A stretch of DNA of 64,000 nucleotides from Luteimonas cucumeris (GTDB lineage: Bacteria > Pseudomonadota > Gammaproteobacteria > Xanthomonadales > Xanthomonadaceae), in contig NZ_VLKN01000004.1 in assembly GCF_007830035.1 (NCBI RefSeq), positions 400,900-464,899 of the forward strand. The letters are read 5' to 3'. The notes beneath the pieces are model-generated. The model was not told the origin of the DNA. It ran no database searches and saw only the letters and a program-made list of their open reading frames with translations. The stretch's first letter is position 1; each line of letters begins with the position of its first letter. A program made the position numbers and the translations under genes. Below are positions 26,873-36,137 of the stretch, piece by piece.

Positions 26873-27559
26873 TCAGCGCGGGCTCGCGCAATCGCGCGTC
26901 GGCGACTGCGTCGCACCGGTTTCGGTGCGCAGGCGGGCGATGTCGACGCCCGCGCTGGCCTCGATGTCGAGCCAGGCCGGCAGCGCCGGGACGCCGATCG
27001 GCCGCAGCTGTGCATCGAAACCGGCCGCCTGCAGCGACGCCTGTCGACGTTGCGCCGATTCCAGCGAGCCATAGCGGCCCAGCGCGATTCCGTTGGCGTC
27101 ATCTCCTGTGTTGATCAGCAGCAGGTCGCTGAATCCGGCCGCCCTGATCTTGTCCGCAGCGGCCTGCGCGAGCTCGCGTGATGCGAAAGGCGGCAACAGC
27201 ACGGTGTAACCACGCGGCTTTGCCGTCGAATCGTCGCGCACACGCAGGCTGCGGACCTGCGATTGCAGACGCGCGCGAGCCTCGCGCAATGCCTCGGCGG
27301 TGGCGAACGGACCGAGGCTGAAGCACTGGGCCGCGACTGCCTTGACCGGCGGCGGTATTGACGACGCCGATGCCGCCGCAGGCGCGATCGTTGCGGCAGG
27401 AGTCGCGAGCGGCTTGGCCTCCGACAGCAACTGCAGGCGCGGCACGCCGGGCAGCGGCTCGACCACGGAAGGCGGCGAAGGCTCGGGGCGCAGCATCCAC
27501 CACAGCGCGACGCCGAGGTTGATGGCGACCAGCAGGACGATCAGGGCACGCGCGAACAT
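26873..27559 (-). CDS. SPOR-domain membrane protein
   Basis: The 228-residue product has one N-terminal membrane anchor (about 5-24) and an Ala/Pro-rich linker, then a C-terminal region with CFSLGPFATAEALREARARLQ and the second half YTVLLPPFASRELAQAAADKI plus ALGRYGSLESAQRRQASLQ. These are SPOR-type repeats, which bind denuded glycan strands at septa. It follows coaX by 30 bp, as in many proteobacteria where these genes form one operon with birA. Confidence 0.85.
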   Translation of the reverse strand: MFARALIVLLVAINLGVALWWMLRPEPSPPSVVEPLPGVPRLQLLSEAKPLATPAATIAPAAASASSIPPPVKAVAAQCFSLGPFATAEALREARARLQSQVRSLRVRDDSTAKPRGYTVLLPPFASRELAQAAADKIRAAGFSDLLLINTGDDANGIALGRYGSLESAQRRQASLQAAGFDAQLRPIGVPALPAWLDIEASAGVDIARLRTETGATQSPTRDCASPR

Positions 27560-27589
27560 GGCTGTCCGGAACGGATGGAAGCGCTCATC

Positions 27590-28330
27590 TTATTCGTCGC
27601 ATGCCGCGTGCGCCCAGCACGCCAGTCCTTGCAGGACGAGATGCGCGACCAGCTCGGCCTGCGGCAGGCGGGCCGCGAGTTCCGACGCGCCGCCACCATG
27701 CAGCAGCAGGCCGGCTGCGCTGCCGAGCAGGCGCGCAGCCTCGACCTGGCTGCGTTCGACCAGCGCCAGCGCCGCGCCTTCGCAACCGGACGCGAGTGCG
27801 GATTGCGTGTCGTCGGCGAATTCCGCGTAGCGCCCGCCGACCTCCGGCAACTGCCGCGCGCGCTGGTGCAGCGCCGTCCGCATCAGTGCCGGCGAAGGCG
27901 CAATACGGCCGCCGTGGTGGCGGCCATCGCGATCGAGCAGGTCGATGGTCAAGGCGGTACCGACACCGACCAGCAGCCAGGGCCCATCGCCGCGTGCGTG
28001 TGCGGCCAGCAGTGCCAGGAAACGGTCCACGCCGAGCCTGGTCGGGTCGGCATAGGCGATGCGCACCCCGGCGAACTCCGGCTGTGTACGTACGCTGACG
28101 ACACGCCTGAAGCGCGTCGCCAGCATCTGCTGCAAGGCCGCGGTAACTGTCGCCGATGCGACGCTGGCCAGGTAGGCGGTCGCGCCTCCCTGCGGCAGCA
28201 ATCCGGATCCGGCCGCAAGACCGTCCTGGTCGTGCGCAATCGCCATTGTCTCGCCAGGTACGCCACCGGCGAGCAGGGGTGCGAATTTCAGGCGCGTATT
28301 GCCAAGATCGAACAACCAGCGACCGGTCAT
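27590..28330 (-). CDS. coaX: Type III pantothenate kinase
   Basis: The 246-residue enzyme phosphorylates pantothenate in coenzyme A synthesis. It shows the ASKHA-fold phosphate motif DLGNTRLKF near the N-terminus, the RLGVDRFLALLAAH motif in the middle and VGVGTALTIDLLD followed by GGRIAPS, all diagnostic of CoaX. The ATG at 28330 overlaps the birA stop by four bases. It replaces the classical CoaA kinase in many proteobacteria. Confidence 0.94.
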   Translation of the reverse strand: MTGRWLFDLGNTRLKFAPLLAGGVPGETMAIAHDQDGLAAGSGLLPQGGATAYLASVASATVTAALQQMLATRFRRVVSVRTQPEFAGVRIAYADPTRLGVDRFLALLAAHARGDGPWLLVGVGTALTIDLLDRDGRHHGGRIAPSPALMRTALHQRARQLPEVGGRYAEFADDTQSALASGCEGAALALVERSQVEAARLLGSAAGLLLHGGGASELAARLPQAELVAHLVLQGLACWAHAACDE

Positions 28331-29328
28331 GGCCCGGGCTCGCCATGCGATGCGGATCCGCGTGCCCTCACGCTGACCTCGCCGGAATGGAATGTGCGTT
28401 CGCCATCGCGCAAGCGTACCCGCAGCGCGCCATCGCCGGCGATGCCCTGTGCGATGCCGTCGTGACGGATGTCGCCGATCAATACTGTCACTTCGCGCCC
28501 GGCCAGCGCATCGTGCGCGGCATAGGCCGGCAGGAAAGGCGCGAGGCCTTCGGCATCGAAGCGATCCAGTGCCGGCAGCAGTTGCGTCAATATCGCCGCG
28601 GCCAGGTCGTTGCGCGACGCCGGCGGCGCCGCATTGTCGAGCGCGGCCAGGTCGATCCACGGCTGGTCGATCGCCGGCGCGCTGGCCGGCGGCATGCGCA
28701 CGTTGAGGCCGAGCCCGATCACCGCTCGCACCGGCCCGGCATGCTCGCCGCCACCTTCGACCAGGATGCCACCGAGCTTGCGCGTGCCGACCATCAGGTC
28801 GTTCGGCCATTTCAGTCGCACGTCGCGATGACCCAGCGCATGCAGGGCATCGACGATCGCAACGCCGGCGACCAGGCTCAATCCGCCAAGGCGGACCAGA
28901 CCGCCGCTGAAATGGCGCGACAGCGACAGGTACAGGTTGGCCGCCAGCGGCGAAGCCCACGTGCGGCCGCGACGGCCGCGGCCGCCAGTCTGGCGTTCCG
29001 CGAGCAGTACCGCGCTGCCCTGCGCCGGCGTGTCGCGACGCATCAGTTCGGAATTGCTGGAATCGATGCTCCACGCCACTTCAAAGGTGGCAATGCGGCC
29101 GCGTTGCGCCGGCGCGATCGCCGCCAGGATCGCTCCGCCATCGAGCAACTGCAGCGGCTGCGCCAGCGCATAGCCACGACCCGCCTGGGCGTCGATCGCG
29201 ACGCCCGCTTCGCGCAGCGCCTGCACCTTTTTCCAGATCGCCGCTCGGGTCAGTCCGGAGGCTTCCGCCAGTGCATCGCCGGATACCGGGCCGGCGATCA
29301 GCCGTGCCAGCAGTTCGCGATCGATCAT
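28327..29328 (-). CDS. birA: Biotin-protein ligase / biotin operon repressor
   Basis: The 333-residue protein has an N-terminal winged-helix (ALAEASGLTRAAIWKKVQ), a central ligase domain with the biotinyl-AMP loop GRGRRGRTWASP and LKWPNDLMV, and the small C-terminal SH3-like domain. It attaches biotin to carboxylases and, with the N-terminal domain, represses biotin genes. Start overlaps plsY and stop overlaps coaX, each by four bases. Confidence 0.94.
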   Translation of the reverse strand: MIDRELLARLIAGPVSGDALAEASGLTRAAIWKKVQALREAGVAIDAQAGRGYALAQPLQLLDGGAILAAIAPAQRGRIATFEVAWSIDSSNSELMRRDTPAQGSAVLLAERQTGGRGRRGRTWASPLAANLYLSLSRHFSGGLVRLGGLSLVAGVAIVDALHALGHRDVRLKWPNDLMVGTRKLGGILVEGGGEHAGPVRAVIGLGLNVRMPPASAPAIDQPWIDLAALDNAAPPASRNDLAAAILTQLLPALDRFDAEGLAPFLPAYAAHDALAGREVTVLIGDIRHDGIAQGIAGDGALRVRLRDGERTFHSGEVSVRARGSASHGEPGP

Positions 29329-29975
29329 CGCCGGCCTCCGCGCCAGATACGATGCAGCACGCGTGCGCGTTCCATGCGGGCCTCGCCGCCGGCGGCCATG
29401 CGTTGCAGGTTGCCGCGGTGGGTATAGAGCAGGAACAACGCGACGGCGATCGCGAACAGCCACCGCGGCAGACCCGCGCCGCTCAACCCGGCGAACAACG
29501 GCAGACAGCTTCCGGCGACCACCATCGCCAGCCCCACGTAACCGCTGAGCAACAGCGTGACCAGCCAGGCTGCGAGCATGCCCGGCAACACCCACGGCCA
29601 CATCACCAGCAGTCCGCCGACCAGCGTGGCCGTGCCCTTGCCGCCGCGGAACCCATGCCAGCAAGGCCAGACGTGGCCGGCCATCGCCGCCAGCACGCAG
29701 CCATATCCCAGGGTGGCGACGTCGAAGGGCCCGTCGGGCGAGCCGAAACGGTGCCCCAGCCACGCCGCCAGCACGCCCTTGCCGACATCGATCACCACCA
29801 CGCCGAAGGCGAAGCCGAATCCCTGCGTGCGCAGCGCGTTGCTGCCCCCGGCCGAGCCGGTACCCTGATCGCGGATGTCGACCCCGCGCAGGCGGCCGAG
29901 GACCACTCCACCTGAGACCGAGCCCAGCAGATAAGCCACCAGCAGTATGAGGAGTGGGCCGGAATACGGGGGCAT
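29325..29975 (-). CDS. plsY: Acyl-phosphate glycerol-3-phosphate acyltransferase
   Basis: This 216-residue inner-membrane enzyme makes lysophosphatidic acid from acyl phosphate. The conserved loops GTGSAGGSNALRT and HGFRGGKGTATLVG are both visible. The ATG at 29975 begins just before the first helix; an upstream in-frame start would add a non-conserved hydrophilic stretch. It leads the plsY-birA-coaX-SPOR operon on the minus strand. Confidence 0.94.
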   Translation of the reverse strand: MPPYSGPLLILLVAYLLGSVSGGVVLGRLRGVDIRDQGTGSAGGSNALRTQGFGFAFGVVVIDVGKGVLAAWLGHRFGSPDGPFDVATLGYGCVLAAMAGHVWPCWHGFRGGKGTATLVGGLLVMWPWVLPGMLAAWLVTLLLSGYVGLAMVVAGSCLPLFAGLSGAGLPRWLFAIAVALFLLYTHRGNLQRMAAGGEARMERARVLHRIWRGGRR

Positions 29976-30155
29976 GGCCAGAGATGGGCGCTGCCGGCCG
30001 ATCCGGCGTGGCCGGCAAGTCTGGCGGAAACAGCTCTCGAAAGATGTTGCGTTGCAACATGCAACCTTCTGCACCGTGACGGCATCCAAGGTATAGTCCG
30101 CGTTGCGATTGGCCGTTCCGGCGGCTGGTTGGCGCTCTCACTGGAAACCACCGTC

Positions 30156-30431
30156 ATGGTTAGACTCTGCCTCGCCCTGCTGCTCGTCTGCGCTTGCGCA
30201 GGCGCGTCCGCGCGTGACATGTCCATGCTCAGCCCGAACGGTGAAACCGGCACCTGTCCGGAAGTCGAGGAAACGACGGCGCCCAAGGCCACTGCGACCA
30301 CGGCACCCGCACCAACACCGGTACGCAAGCCGGTCAAGCCGAGCGCCGCTACCCAAGGCGGCGGTGGCGAAGCTTCCGTGCGCACCCAGGGCCCGCGCTG
30401 GCACAGTTTCCTGCCCGGCATGTTCCGCTGA
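30156..30431 (+). CDS. Small exported protein, unknown
   Basis: This 91-residue protein has a signal peptide ending around CAGASAR. The mature part is low in complexity, with CPEVEETTAPKATATTAPAP linkers and a GGGGEASV patch, and a C-terminal HSFLPGMFR. There is no recognisable domain. It lies upstream of mtfA on the same strand with 21 bp between, so the two could be co-transcribed. Coding status rests on the signal peptide. Confidence 0.55.
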   Translation: MVRLCLALLLVCACAGASARDMSMLSPNGETGTCPEVEETTAPKATATTAPAPTPVRKPVKPSAATQGGGGEASVRTQGPRWHSFLPGMFR

Positions 30432-30452
30432 TCGGCGGTTCTCCGCCGACGC

Positions 30453-31220
30453 GTGCGCAAACTCCTGCAACGCCTGCGGCCTGCGCCGCCCGACATCGAC
30501 GCGACCATCTGGGACGAAGTGCGCAAGTCCGTTCCCTGGATACGCGCGCTGGATGAAGAACGCGACACCCGCCTGCGCGCACTGAGCGCGCGTTTCCTGC
30601 AGCAAAAGGCGATCACACCGCTCGCCGGGCTGGCGCTAGATGGCAGCCAACGCACCCTGCTCGCCGCCTTGTGTTGCCTGCCGCTGCTGGAATTCGGCAG
30701 CGAAGGCCTGCATGGATGGTCGCAGCTGCTGGTGTATCCCGATGCTTTCCGGGTCAACCGCAGCCACATCGATGCGGCCGGCGTCATGCACGAATGGCAC
30801 GACGAACTGATCGGCGAGGCCTGGGAGGCGGGCCCGGTGGTCCTGTCCTGGGCCGATGTGCAGTCCGATCTCGCAGAACCCGACGCCGGCTTCTGCGTGG
30901 CCGCGCACGAGATGGCACACAAGCTCGATGCCCTGGACGGCCTGCTCGATGGCACCCCACCGCTGCCGCGCGACTGGCAGCGGCAATGGGCGCACGATTT
31001 CCAGGCGGCCTACGACGCGTTGTGCGTACAGGTCGATGCCGGCCAGCAGACCGCCATCGACGACTACGCCGCCGAAGCACCGGAAGAATTCTTCGCCGTC
31101 GCCAGCGAATACCACTTCTCGGCGCCGGAAGTACTACGTACGGCGATGCCGGCGGTCGCCACGCACCTGTCCAAGTTCTACGGACCGTCGCCGTTTGTAT
31201 CCGTCATTGGTGATTCGTGA
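30453..31220 (+). CDS. mtfA: MtfA-like zinc peptidase
   Basis: This 255-residue protein is of the M90 (MtfA) zinc-metallopeptidase family. The zinc site reads HEMAHKLD (HExxH) and the distal glutamate is in APEEFFAVASEYHF. In enteric bacteria MtfA binds the Mlc repressor and influences glucose uptake; here only the family role is assured. It starts with GTG at 30453. The last residues are encoded by the first units of a GTGATTC heptad repeat, which supplies the stop codon. Confidence 0.88.
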   Translation: MRKLLQRLRPAPPDIDATIWDEVRKSVPWIRALDEERDTRLRALSARFLQQKAITPLAGLALDGSQRTLLAALCCLPLLEFGSEGLHGWSQLLVYPDAFRVNRSHIDAAGVMHEWHDELIGEAWEAGPVVLSWADVQSDLAEPDAGFCVAAHEMAHKLDALDGLLDGTPPLPRDWQRQWAHDFQAAYDALCVQVDAGQQTAIDDYAAEAPEEFFAVASEYHFSAPEVLRTAMPAVATHLSKFYGPSPFVSVIGDS

Positions 31221-31297
31221 TTCGAAGCACCAGCCAGGGCGAATGGCGCCCTTGCTTTCACCAATCACCAATCACTAATAACCAATCACGACTCACG
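31203..31297. repeat. Inverted arrays of GTGATTC-type heptads
   Basis: On the left are GTCATTG, GTGATTC and GTGATTC. On the right, in inverted orientation, are CAATCAC, CAATCAC, TAATAAC, CAATCAC and GACTCAC. The two arms could pair as a long imperfect hairpin. The unit is a relative of the GGGAATC heptad (both have an xGxxAxT register). The left arm overlaps the mtfA 3' end. Confidence 0.75.
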
Positions 31298-31300
31298 GCT

Positions 31301-32701
31301 TCAAAGCCCCGGCGGCAGCTTGATCTCGAAACGTGCGCCGCCCAGTTCGCGCGATGCGCCGACTTCCAGTTCGCCGCGATAGCCGTGCACGATGTCCTGC
31401 ACGATCGACAGGCCAATGCCATGGCCCTGCACGCGTTCGTCGCCGCGCACGCCACGTTGCAGCAGTTGCGCGACGCGTTCCGGTGGAATGCCGGGACCGT
31501 CGTCGTCCACTGCCAACAGCAGCCCGGGACGGCGGTTGGTGGTCGCCGGACCGCGATGCGCGGTCAGCAGTACGCGCTTGTCCGCCCACTTGAAAGCGTT
31601 CTCCAGCAGGTTGCCGAGCAGTTCCTGCAGGTCGCCCGGCTCGCCATGGAAGCGCGCCTGCGGCTCGATGTCGAACTCGCAGATGACGCCCTTGCTGGAA
31701 TAGATCTTTTCCAGCCCGCGCACGATCTGCTCGGCATGCGATTCGATCTCGATCGGCGCGGCGAACAGCGTATGTCCGCTCGAAGCCGCCCGCGCCAACT
31801 GGTACGACACCAGACTGTTCATGCGCCGCAGCTGGATGTCGACTTCCTCGCGCAATTCGGCTTCCGGCGCGCCATCGTCCAGGCGCGTGCGCAGTACCGC
31901 CAGCGGCGTTTTCAGGCTGTGCGCCAGGTCGGCGAGCGTATTGCGCTGGCGATCCAGGTTCTCGCGCTCGCTTTCGATGAAGGCGTTGATGCTGTCGGTC
32001 AGCGGTTCGAGTTCGCGCGGATGGCGCTCGCTCATGCGCGTGGCGAGGCCGCGTTGCACGCGCTTGAGTTCGGCGATCACGCGCCGCAATGGCCACAGGC
32101 TCCAGCGCAGCACGACCAGCTGCAACAGCAGCAGCACCGCGCCGCCGATGCTCAGGTAACCCCACAGCGCGCGCCGGAACACGGTGATCTGCGCCTGCAG
32201 CTGGCGCGTGTCTTCCATCACGTGGATCGTGTACGGGAATTCGGCCGCGGTCGAACGCTCCGGCCAGACGAAGCCCTTGCCATAGCGATAGACCATGCTC
32301 GGCTCGCCATTGATCTGCACGATCGGCAGCGGGCCTTCGAAGCTGGTTTCGCCCGGCGTCAGCATGGCGGATTCCGGCAGGCGCGGCCCCTGCGCGGACA
32401 TCGAGGTCCACGACGGCGCATCGACCAGCACGATTTCGGCATACAGGCCGCTGCCGGGCCGGTCGAAGCGCGGATCCGGCGGGATGTCCGGCGGGATGAT
32501 GCCGCCGGCGATGTCGAAATCGGTGTCGGCAGCGTAGGCCAGCGTGAAGCTCTCCAGGCGCTGGCGCAGGTTGCTTTCGGCGGTGTCGACGAAGGCACGA
32601 TCCAGCGCGTAACCGGCCAGCGCCAGGAACGCGATCAGGCCGAGGCTGGCGGCCAGCAGCTGGCGTGTGGCGAGCGAACGCGGTCGCCAGACCTCAGCCA
32701 C
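31301..32701 (-). CDS. phoQ: Sensor histidine kinase (PhoQ-like)
   Basis: The 466-residue kinase has two membrane helices (about 15-32 and 180-203) flanking a periplasmic domain with an acidic segment, a HAMP-like region, an H-box LAHSLKTPL and the ATP-binding domain (NLLENAFKWA, DDDGPGIPPE, GHGIGLSIV). It should phosphorylate the response regulator encoded just upstream. It begins with GTG at 32701. PhoQ-type sensors respond to Mg2+, acidity or peptides; the signal is not visible here. Confidence 0.88.
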   Translation of the reverse strand: MAEVWRPRSLATRQLLAASLGLIAFLALAGYALDRAFVDTAESNLRQRLESFTLAYAADTDFDIAGGIIPPDIPPDPRFDRPGSGLYAEIVLVDAPSWTSMSAQGPRLPESAMLTPGETSFEGPLPIVQINGEPSMVYRYGKGFVWPERSTAAEFPYTIHVMEDTRQLQAQITVFRRALWGYLSIGGAVLLLLQLVVLRWSLWPLRRVIAELKRVQRGLATRMSERHPRELEPLTDSINAFIESERENLDRQRNTLADLAHSLKTPLAVLRTRLDDGAPEAELREEVDIQLRRMNSLVSYQLARAASSGHTLFAAPIEIESHAEQIVRGLEKIYSSKGVICEFDIEPQARFHGEPGDLQELLGNLLENAFKWADKRVLLTAHRGPATTNRRPGLLLAVDDDGPGIPPERVAQLLQRGVRGDERVQGHGIGLSIVQDIVHGYRGELEVGASRELGGARFEIKLPPGL

Positions 32702-32847
32702 GGGCGTGTCTCGAAACGCGGGCAGGCAGCATCGTCACCGGCCGACAGCGTGCACGAGCGGTGCCGAGGCCGGCAACCATGCCCGGCATCCTTCCGTGCA
32801 ACGCCCACGCGCGGCGCACGGCCGGAACAGCACGGGCGATCGCGTAC

Positions 32848-33534
32848 TCAGCCTTCGTTGGTGCGCGCGATCGCGAAGCGATAGCCGCGGCCACGCACGG
32901 TCTCGATCGGCTTCAGCGCGCCATCGGGATCCAGCTTCTTGCGCAGCCGGCCGATGAAGACTTCGAGCACGTTGGAGTCGCGATCGAAATCCTGCTGGTA
33001 GATGTGCTCGGTGAGGTCGGCCTTGGACACCAGTTCGCCGGCATGCATCATCAGGTATTCGAGCACCTTGTACTCGTAGCTGGTCAGGTCGACGTTGCTG
33101 CCGTTGACGCTGACCGTCTGCGCGGCCAGGTCCAGCGTGACCGGCCCGCACTCCAGGGTCGGCTTGCTCCAGCCGGCGGCGCGGCGCACCAGCGCATTGA
33201 TGCGCGCCAGCAGTTCCTCGACATGGAACGGCTTGACCAGGTAGTCGTCGGCGCCGTTCTTGAGGCCGTCGACCTTGTCCTGCCAGCTCGAACGCGCAGT
33301 GAGGATCAGTACCGGAAACTGCTTGCCCTCATCGCGCAGCGCCTTGATCAGTTCCATGCCCGACATCTTCGGCAGGCCGAGGTCGATGATGCCGACGTCG
33401 AACGGCACCTCGCGGCCCATGTACAGGCCCTCCTCGCCATCCTGCGCGGCATCCACCGCATAACCTTCGCGCTTCAGGCGCGCAGCCAGGGTTTCGCGCA
33501 ACGGGGCTTCGTCTTCGACGAGCAGGATTCTCAT
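32848..33534 (-). CDS. phoP: Response regulator, OmpR/PhoP family
   Basis: This 228-residue regulator has a receiver domain (acidic pocket EDE at 7-9, phospho-acceptor Asp51, Lys in LVKPF) and an OmpR-type winged-helix domain (SYEYKVLEYLM, RLRKKLDPDG, RGRGYRFA). It lies 146 bp upstream of the kinase gene on the same strand and 57 bp downstream of a PepSY-like gene. Fairly sure family; PhoP identity rests on similarity to that subgroup. Confidence 0.9.
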   Translation of the reverse strand: MRILLVEDEAPLRETLAARLKREGYAVDAAQDGEEGLYMGREVPFDVGIIDLGLPKMSGMELIKALRDEGKQFPVLILTARSSWQDKVDGLKNGADDYLVKPFHVEELLARINALVRRAAGWSKPTLECGPVTLDLAAQTVSVNGSNVDLTSYEYKVLEYLMMHAGELVSKADLTEHIYQQDFDRDSNVLEVFIGRLRKKLDPDGALKPIETVRGRGYRFAIARTNEG

Positions 33535-33591
33535 CAGCGAACTCCAGGATAAAGAATGGCCGGCTGCAAGCCGGAATACGAAAAGCGCGGA

Positions 33592-33951
33592 TCAGAGATT
33601 GGGCTCGCCTTCGTCATCGCGGCGTGTACGCGCATCGTCGCCGCGGCCACGCTTTGCCGGGTCGTCGACATAGACGCGGACACGGCCGTTGCCGTCGACC
33701 ACCTTGACGCGATTGAGCTCGCGACCATCGTACTGGAGACGTTCGGCGCTGAGCACCTGGCCGCGGGTTTCGCGTTCGATCCTGCGCACCGAATCGGACA
33801 GCGCCGAACGGCGGCGGTGGCGCTCGTCGTGGCTGCTGTCCTTCTCGTACCCGCGATCCTTCTGCGGCACGGCCTGCGCCGAGGCAAGCCCGGTCGCGCC
33901 GCCCAGGAGGACGAACAGGGCCAACAGCAGGGGACGGTACGGCAGCGACAT
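33592..33951 (-). CDS. PepSY-like secreted protein
   Basis: The 119-residue product begins with a signal peptide (cleaved near SAQA) and has one PepSY-like domain: SDSVRRIERETRGQVLSAER, then NRVKVVDGNGRVRVYVDDP. The tail is Arg/Asp-rich. PepSY proteins often sit with two-component systems and inhibit peptidases or act in metal uptake. This one starts the PepSY-regulator-kinase module. Confidence 0.75.
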   Translation of the reverse strand: MSLPYRPLLLALFVLLGGATGLASAQAVPQKDRGYEKDSSHDERHRRRSALSDSVRRIERETRGQVLSAERLQYDGRELNRVKVVDGNGRVRVYVDDPAKRGRGDDARTRRDDEGEPNL

Positions 33952-34095
33952 CGCGATCTCGCAGTCAATCCTGGACAAGGGGGAAAGGGCCGGACGGCCA
34001 AGACAGGCAGTGATTCTCGAAAGCGGGCAGTGAATCCGTCCTTAACTTTTGCAACCACGGCGGGGTGGGGTTCAGTCCCGCGCGCCCGAACGGAC

Positions 34096-35007
34096 TCAAA
34101 ACAGCTCCGCGACACAGCACCGCAGCGAGCCGCCAGCGGCCTCGATCGCCCGCAGGGCAACGCTGCGCGGCACGAAACCGGCTTCGACCAGCACTGCACG
34201 ATCGGCTGGCGCCAAGGCCGCCTCGGCCGCGGCGCTCATCCACACGGTGCCGGCCGACAGGGTGATGGCGTTACCGGCGAAAGCCGCCTTTTGCGCAGCC
34301 GACAGACGCAACACGTGCGGCGCGTACAGGCTGGCGATCGCCTCGGCAGCGGCTGGATCGTCGAAACCGTCGGCACAGACCAGCGCGGCGCGGCCGGCCA
34401 GCACCGCCAGCACGACATTGCTGTGGTACTCGCCCGGCGCCAGATCGAACAGCAAGGTCGCGCGCAGGCCGAACGCCTCGTGCATCAGCCTCGCGCCGGC
34501 CTCGTCGCAGCGTTCCGACAGGCCGCAGAAGCCGAGTCCGCGAGCACGATCGATCACCAGCGCACCGGTCAATTCACAGGGATGCGGTTGTTGCGAGAGG
34601 TCGGTTTCCGCGTAGCCGAGCACGTCGCGGAACCAGCCGCGGATGTCGCTGCGTGCGGCCTCGCGCTGCCGCACCGGATGGCGCATGCGGCCGACGATCA
34701 GCCGGCCGGGCACGGTCGCGAACACGTTGTTGGGGAACAGCGCGTCCGGCGCATCCGGATCACCTGGAAAACACACGGTCGGCACGCAGCTGGACAGGGC
34801 CCGATGCAGTTCGTGATGCTCGGCCATCGCGCAGCCGGCGTCGAACGCCGTCGCATCGGCCATGTAGCGGTTGTCGCCGGCCGACTGCTCGGCGCGGGCG
34901 AAGCCATCGGGCGCGACCAGGAACGCCGCCTTGGCCGTCGCCGGCCCGAAGTCCAGCGCGCAATCACGTGCGCGCTCGAGGAAGGCGGCGATGTCACGCG
35001 TGATCAT
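34096..35007 (-). CDS. Arginine-deiminase-related hydrolase (CtlX-like)
   Basis: This 303-residue protein belongs to the amidinotransferase/pentein fold. Seen motifs are DALFPNNVFAT (the substrate-loop Asn and Phe), the mid-domain His in GEYHSNVVLAVL, and the C-terminal GGSLRCCVAELF with the catalytic Cys. These fit the citrulline/dimethylarginine hydrolase subgroup. The Glu usually seen in the LEGTG loop reads CELTGALVI here. It lies 25 bp downstream of dusA on the same strand. Substrate unproved. Confidence 0.78.
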   Translation of the reverse strand: MITRDIAAFLERARDCALDFGPATAKAAFLVAPDGFARAEQSAGDNRYMADATAFDAGCAMAEHHELHRALSSCVPTVCFPGDPDAPDALFPNNVFATVPGRLIVGRMRHPVRQREAARSDIRGWFRDVLGYAETDLSQQPHPCELTGALVIDRARGLGFCGLSERCDEAGARLMHEAFGLRATLLFDLAPGEYHSNVVLAVLAGRAALVCADGFDDPAAAEAIASLYAPHVLRLSAAQKAAFAGNAITLSAGTVWMSAAAEAALAPADRAVLVEAGFVPRSVALRAIEAAGGSLRCCVAELF

Positions 35008-35032
35008 GTTTTCCGGCTCGCTTCGGCGACCA

Positions 35033-36070
35033 TCACGCGGCGATCCGCGCCTGCGCGGCGGTAGCCGACAGCGCCTGCTCGATCAGCGCCCAGTCGGCGC
35101 CGGGCCGGTGCGCACCCTCGCTGAGGATCTGCCGGAACGCCCGTCCACCGGGCTGTCCATGGAACAGGCCGAGGATGTGGCGGGTGATGTGCTTGAGCGC
35201 GACGCCGCGCGCGAGTTGCGCCTCGACATACGGCCGCATCGAGCGCAGCAGCTCGGCGCGCGTGCGCGGCTGTCCATCGAACGGCGCTCCGTCGTACCAG
35301 GCGACATCGAGCCGATGCAGCAGGTAGGGATCGTGATAGGCGGCACGGCCGAGCATCGCGCCGTCGGCATGGTCGAGATGCGCGGTGGCTTCCTCCAGCG
35401 TGGCGATGCCGCCGTTGACGATCACGGTCAGGGCCGGACGCTCGCGCTTGAGTGCGTGGGCCCAGTCGTAACGCAGCGGTGGTACCTCGCGGTTCTCCTT
35501 CGGCGACAATCCTTTCAGCCAGGCGTTGCGCGCATGTACGACGAAGGTGCGGCAACCGGCGGCGGCGATCGCATCGACGAAGGCGAGGAACTTGCCATAG
35601 TCATGGTCGTCGTCGACACCGAGCCGGCACTTCACCGTCACCGGAACGCGGCAGGCGGCGATCATCGCCGCAACGCTGTCGGCGACCAGCGCCGGCTCGC
35701 GCATGAGGCAGGCGCCGAAGCGCCCCGCCTGGACCCGGTCGGACGGACAACCGCAGTTGAGATTGATCTCGTCGAAGCCGTGGTCGGCGCCAATCCGCGC
35801 TGCCTTCGCCAGCAGCGTCGGCTCACTACCACCGAGCTGCAACGCCACCGGATGCTCGACCGGATCCATCGCCAGCAGGCGATCGCGATCGCCATGGATC
35901 ACCGCATTGGCATGCACCATCTCGGTATACAACCGCGCATGCGGCGCCAGCGTGCGATGGAACACGCGACAGTGGGTTTCAGTCCAGTCCATCATCGGGG
36001 CGACGGACAGGCGTACGGAGTCCGCGTAGGCGGCTTCGCGTGCGGTGACTGCGGGCTGGTTCGGGGCCAT
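35033..36070 (-). CDS. dusA: tRNA-dihydrouridine(20/20a) synthase
   Basis: The 345-residue flavoprotein reduces uridine 20 and 20a in the tRNA D-loop. It has SVAPMMDWTETHCR at the start, LQLGGSEP, and the catalytic cysteine in NLNCGCPSDRV, followed by FMN-binding GGIATLEEA. Length and motifs fit DusA rather than DusB or DusC. The ATG at 36070 precedes the conserved start. Confidence 0.93.
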   Translation of the reverse strand: MAPNQPAVTAREAAYADSVRLSVAPMMDWTETHCRVFHRTLAPHARLYTEMVHANAVIHGDRDRLLAMDPVEHPVALQLGGSEPTLLAKAARIGADHGFDEINLNCGCPSDRVQAGRFGACLMREPALVADSVAAMIAACRVPVTVKCRLGVDDDHDYGKFLAFVDAIAAAGCRTFVVHARNAWLKGLSPKENREVPPLRYDWAHALKRERPALTVIVNGGIATLEEATAHLDHADGAMLGRAAYHDPYLLHRLDVAWYDGAPFDGQPRTRAELLRSMRPYVEAQLARGVALKHITRHILGLFHGQPGGRAFRQILSEGAHRPGADWALIEQALSATAAQARIAA

Positions 36071-36137
36071 ATCGGCACATTCTGGCGGTTTTCGCCGCGC
36101 GGGTGCATGAGCGGCCGCATGACGGGTTCGAGAACGC

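Noticed and set aside
25336..27114. A 592-residue plus-strand open frame antisense to arginase, the rhodanese, the tRNA and part of SPOR
   Set aside because: It crosses a tRNA gene and three supported genes and has no recognisable domain.
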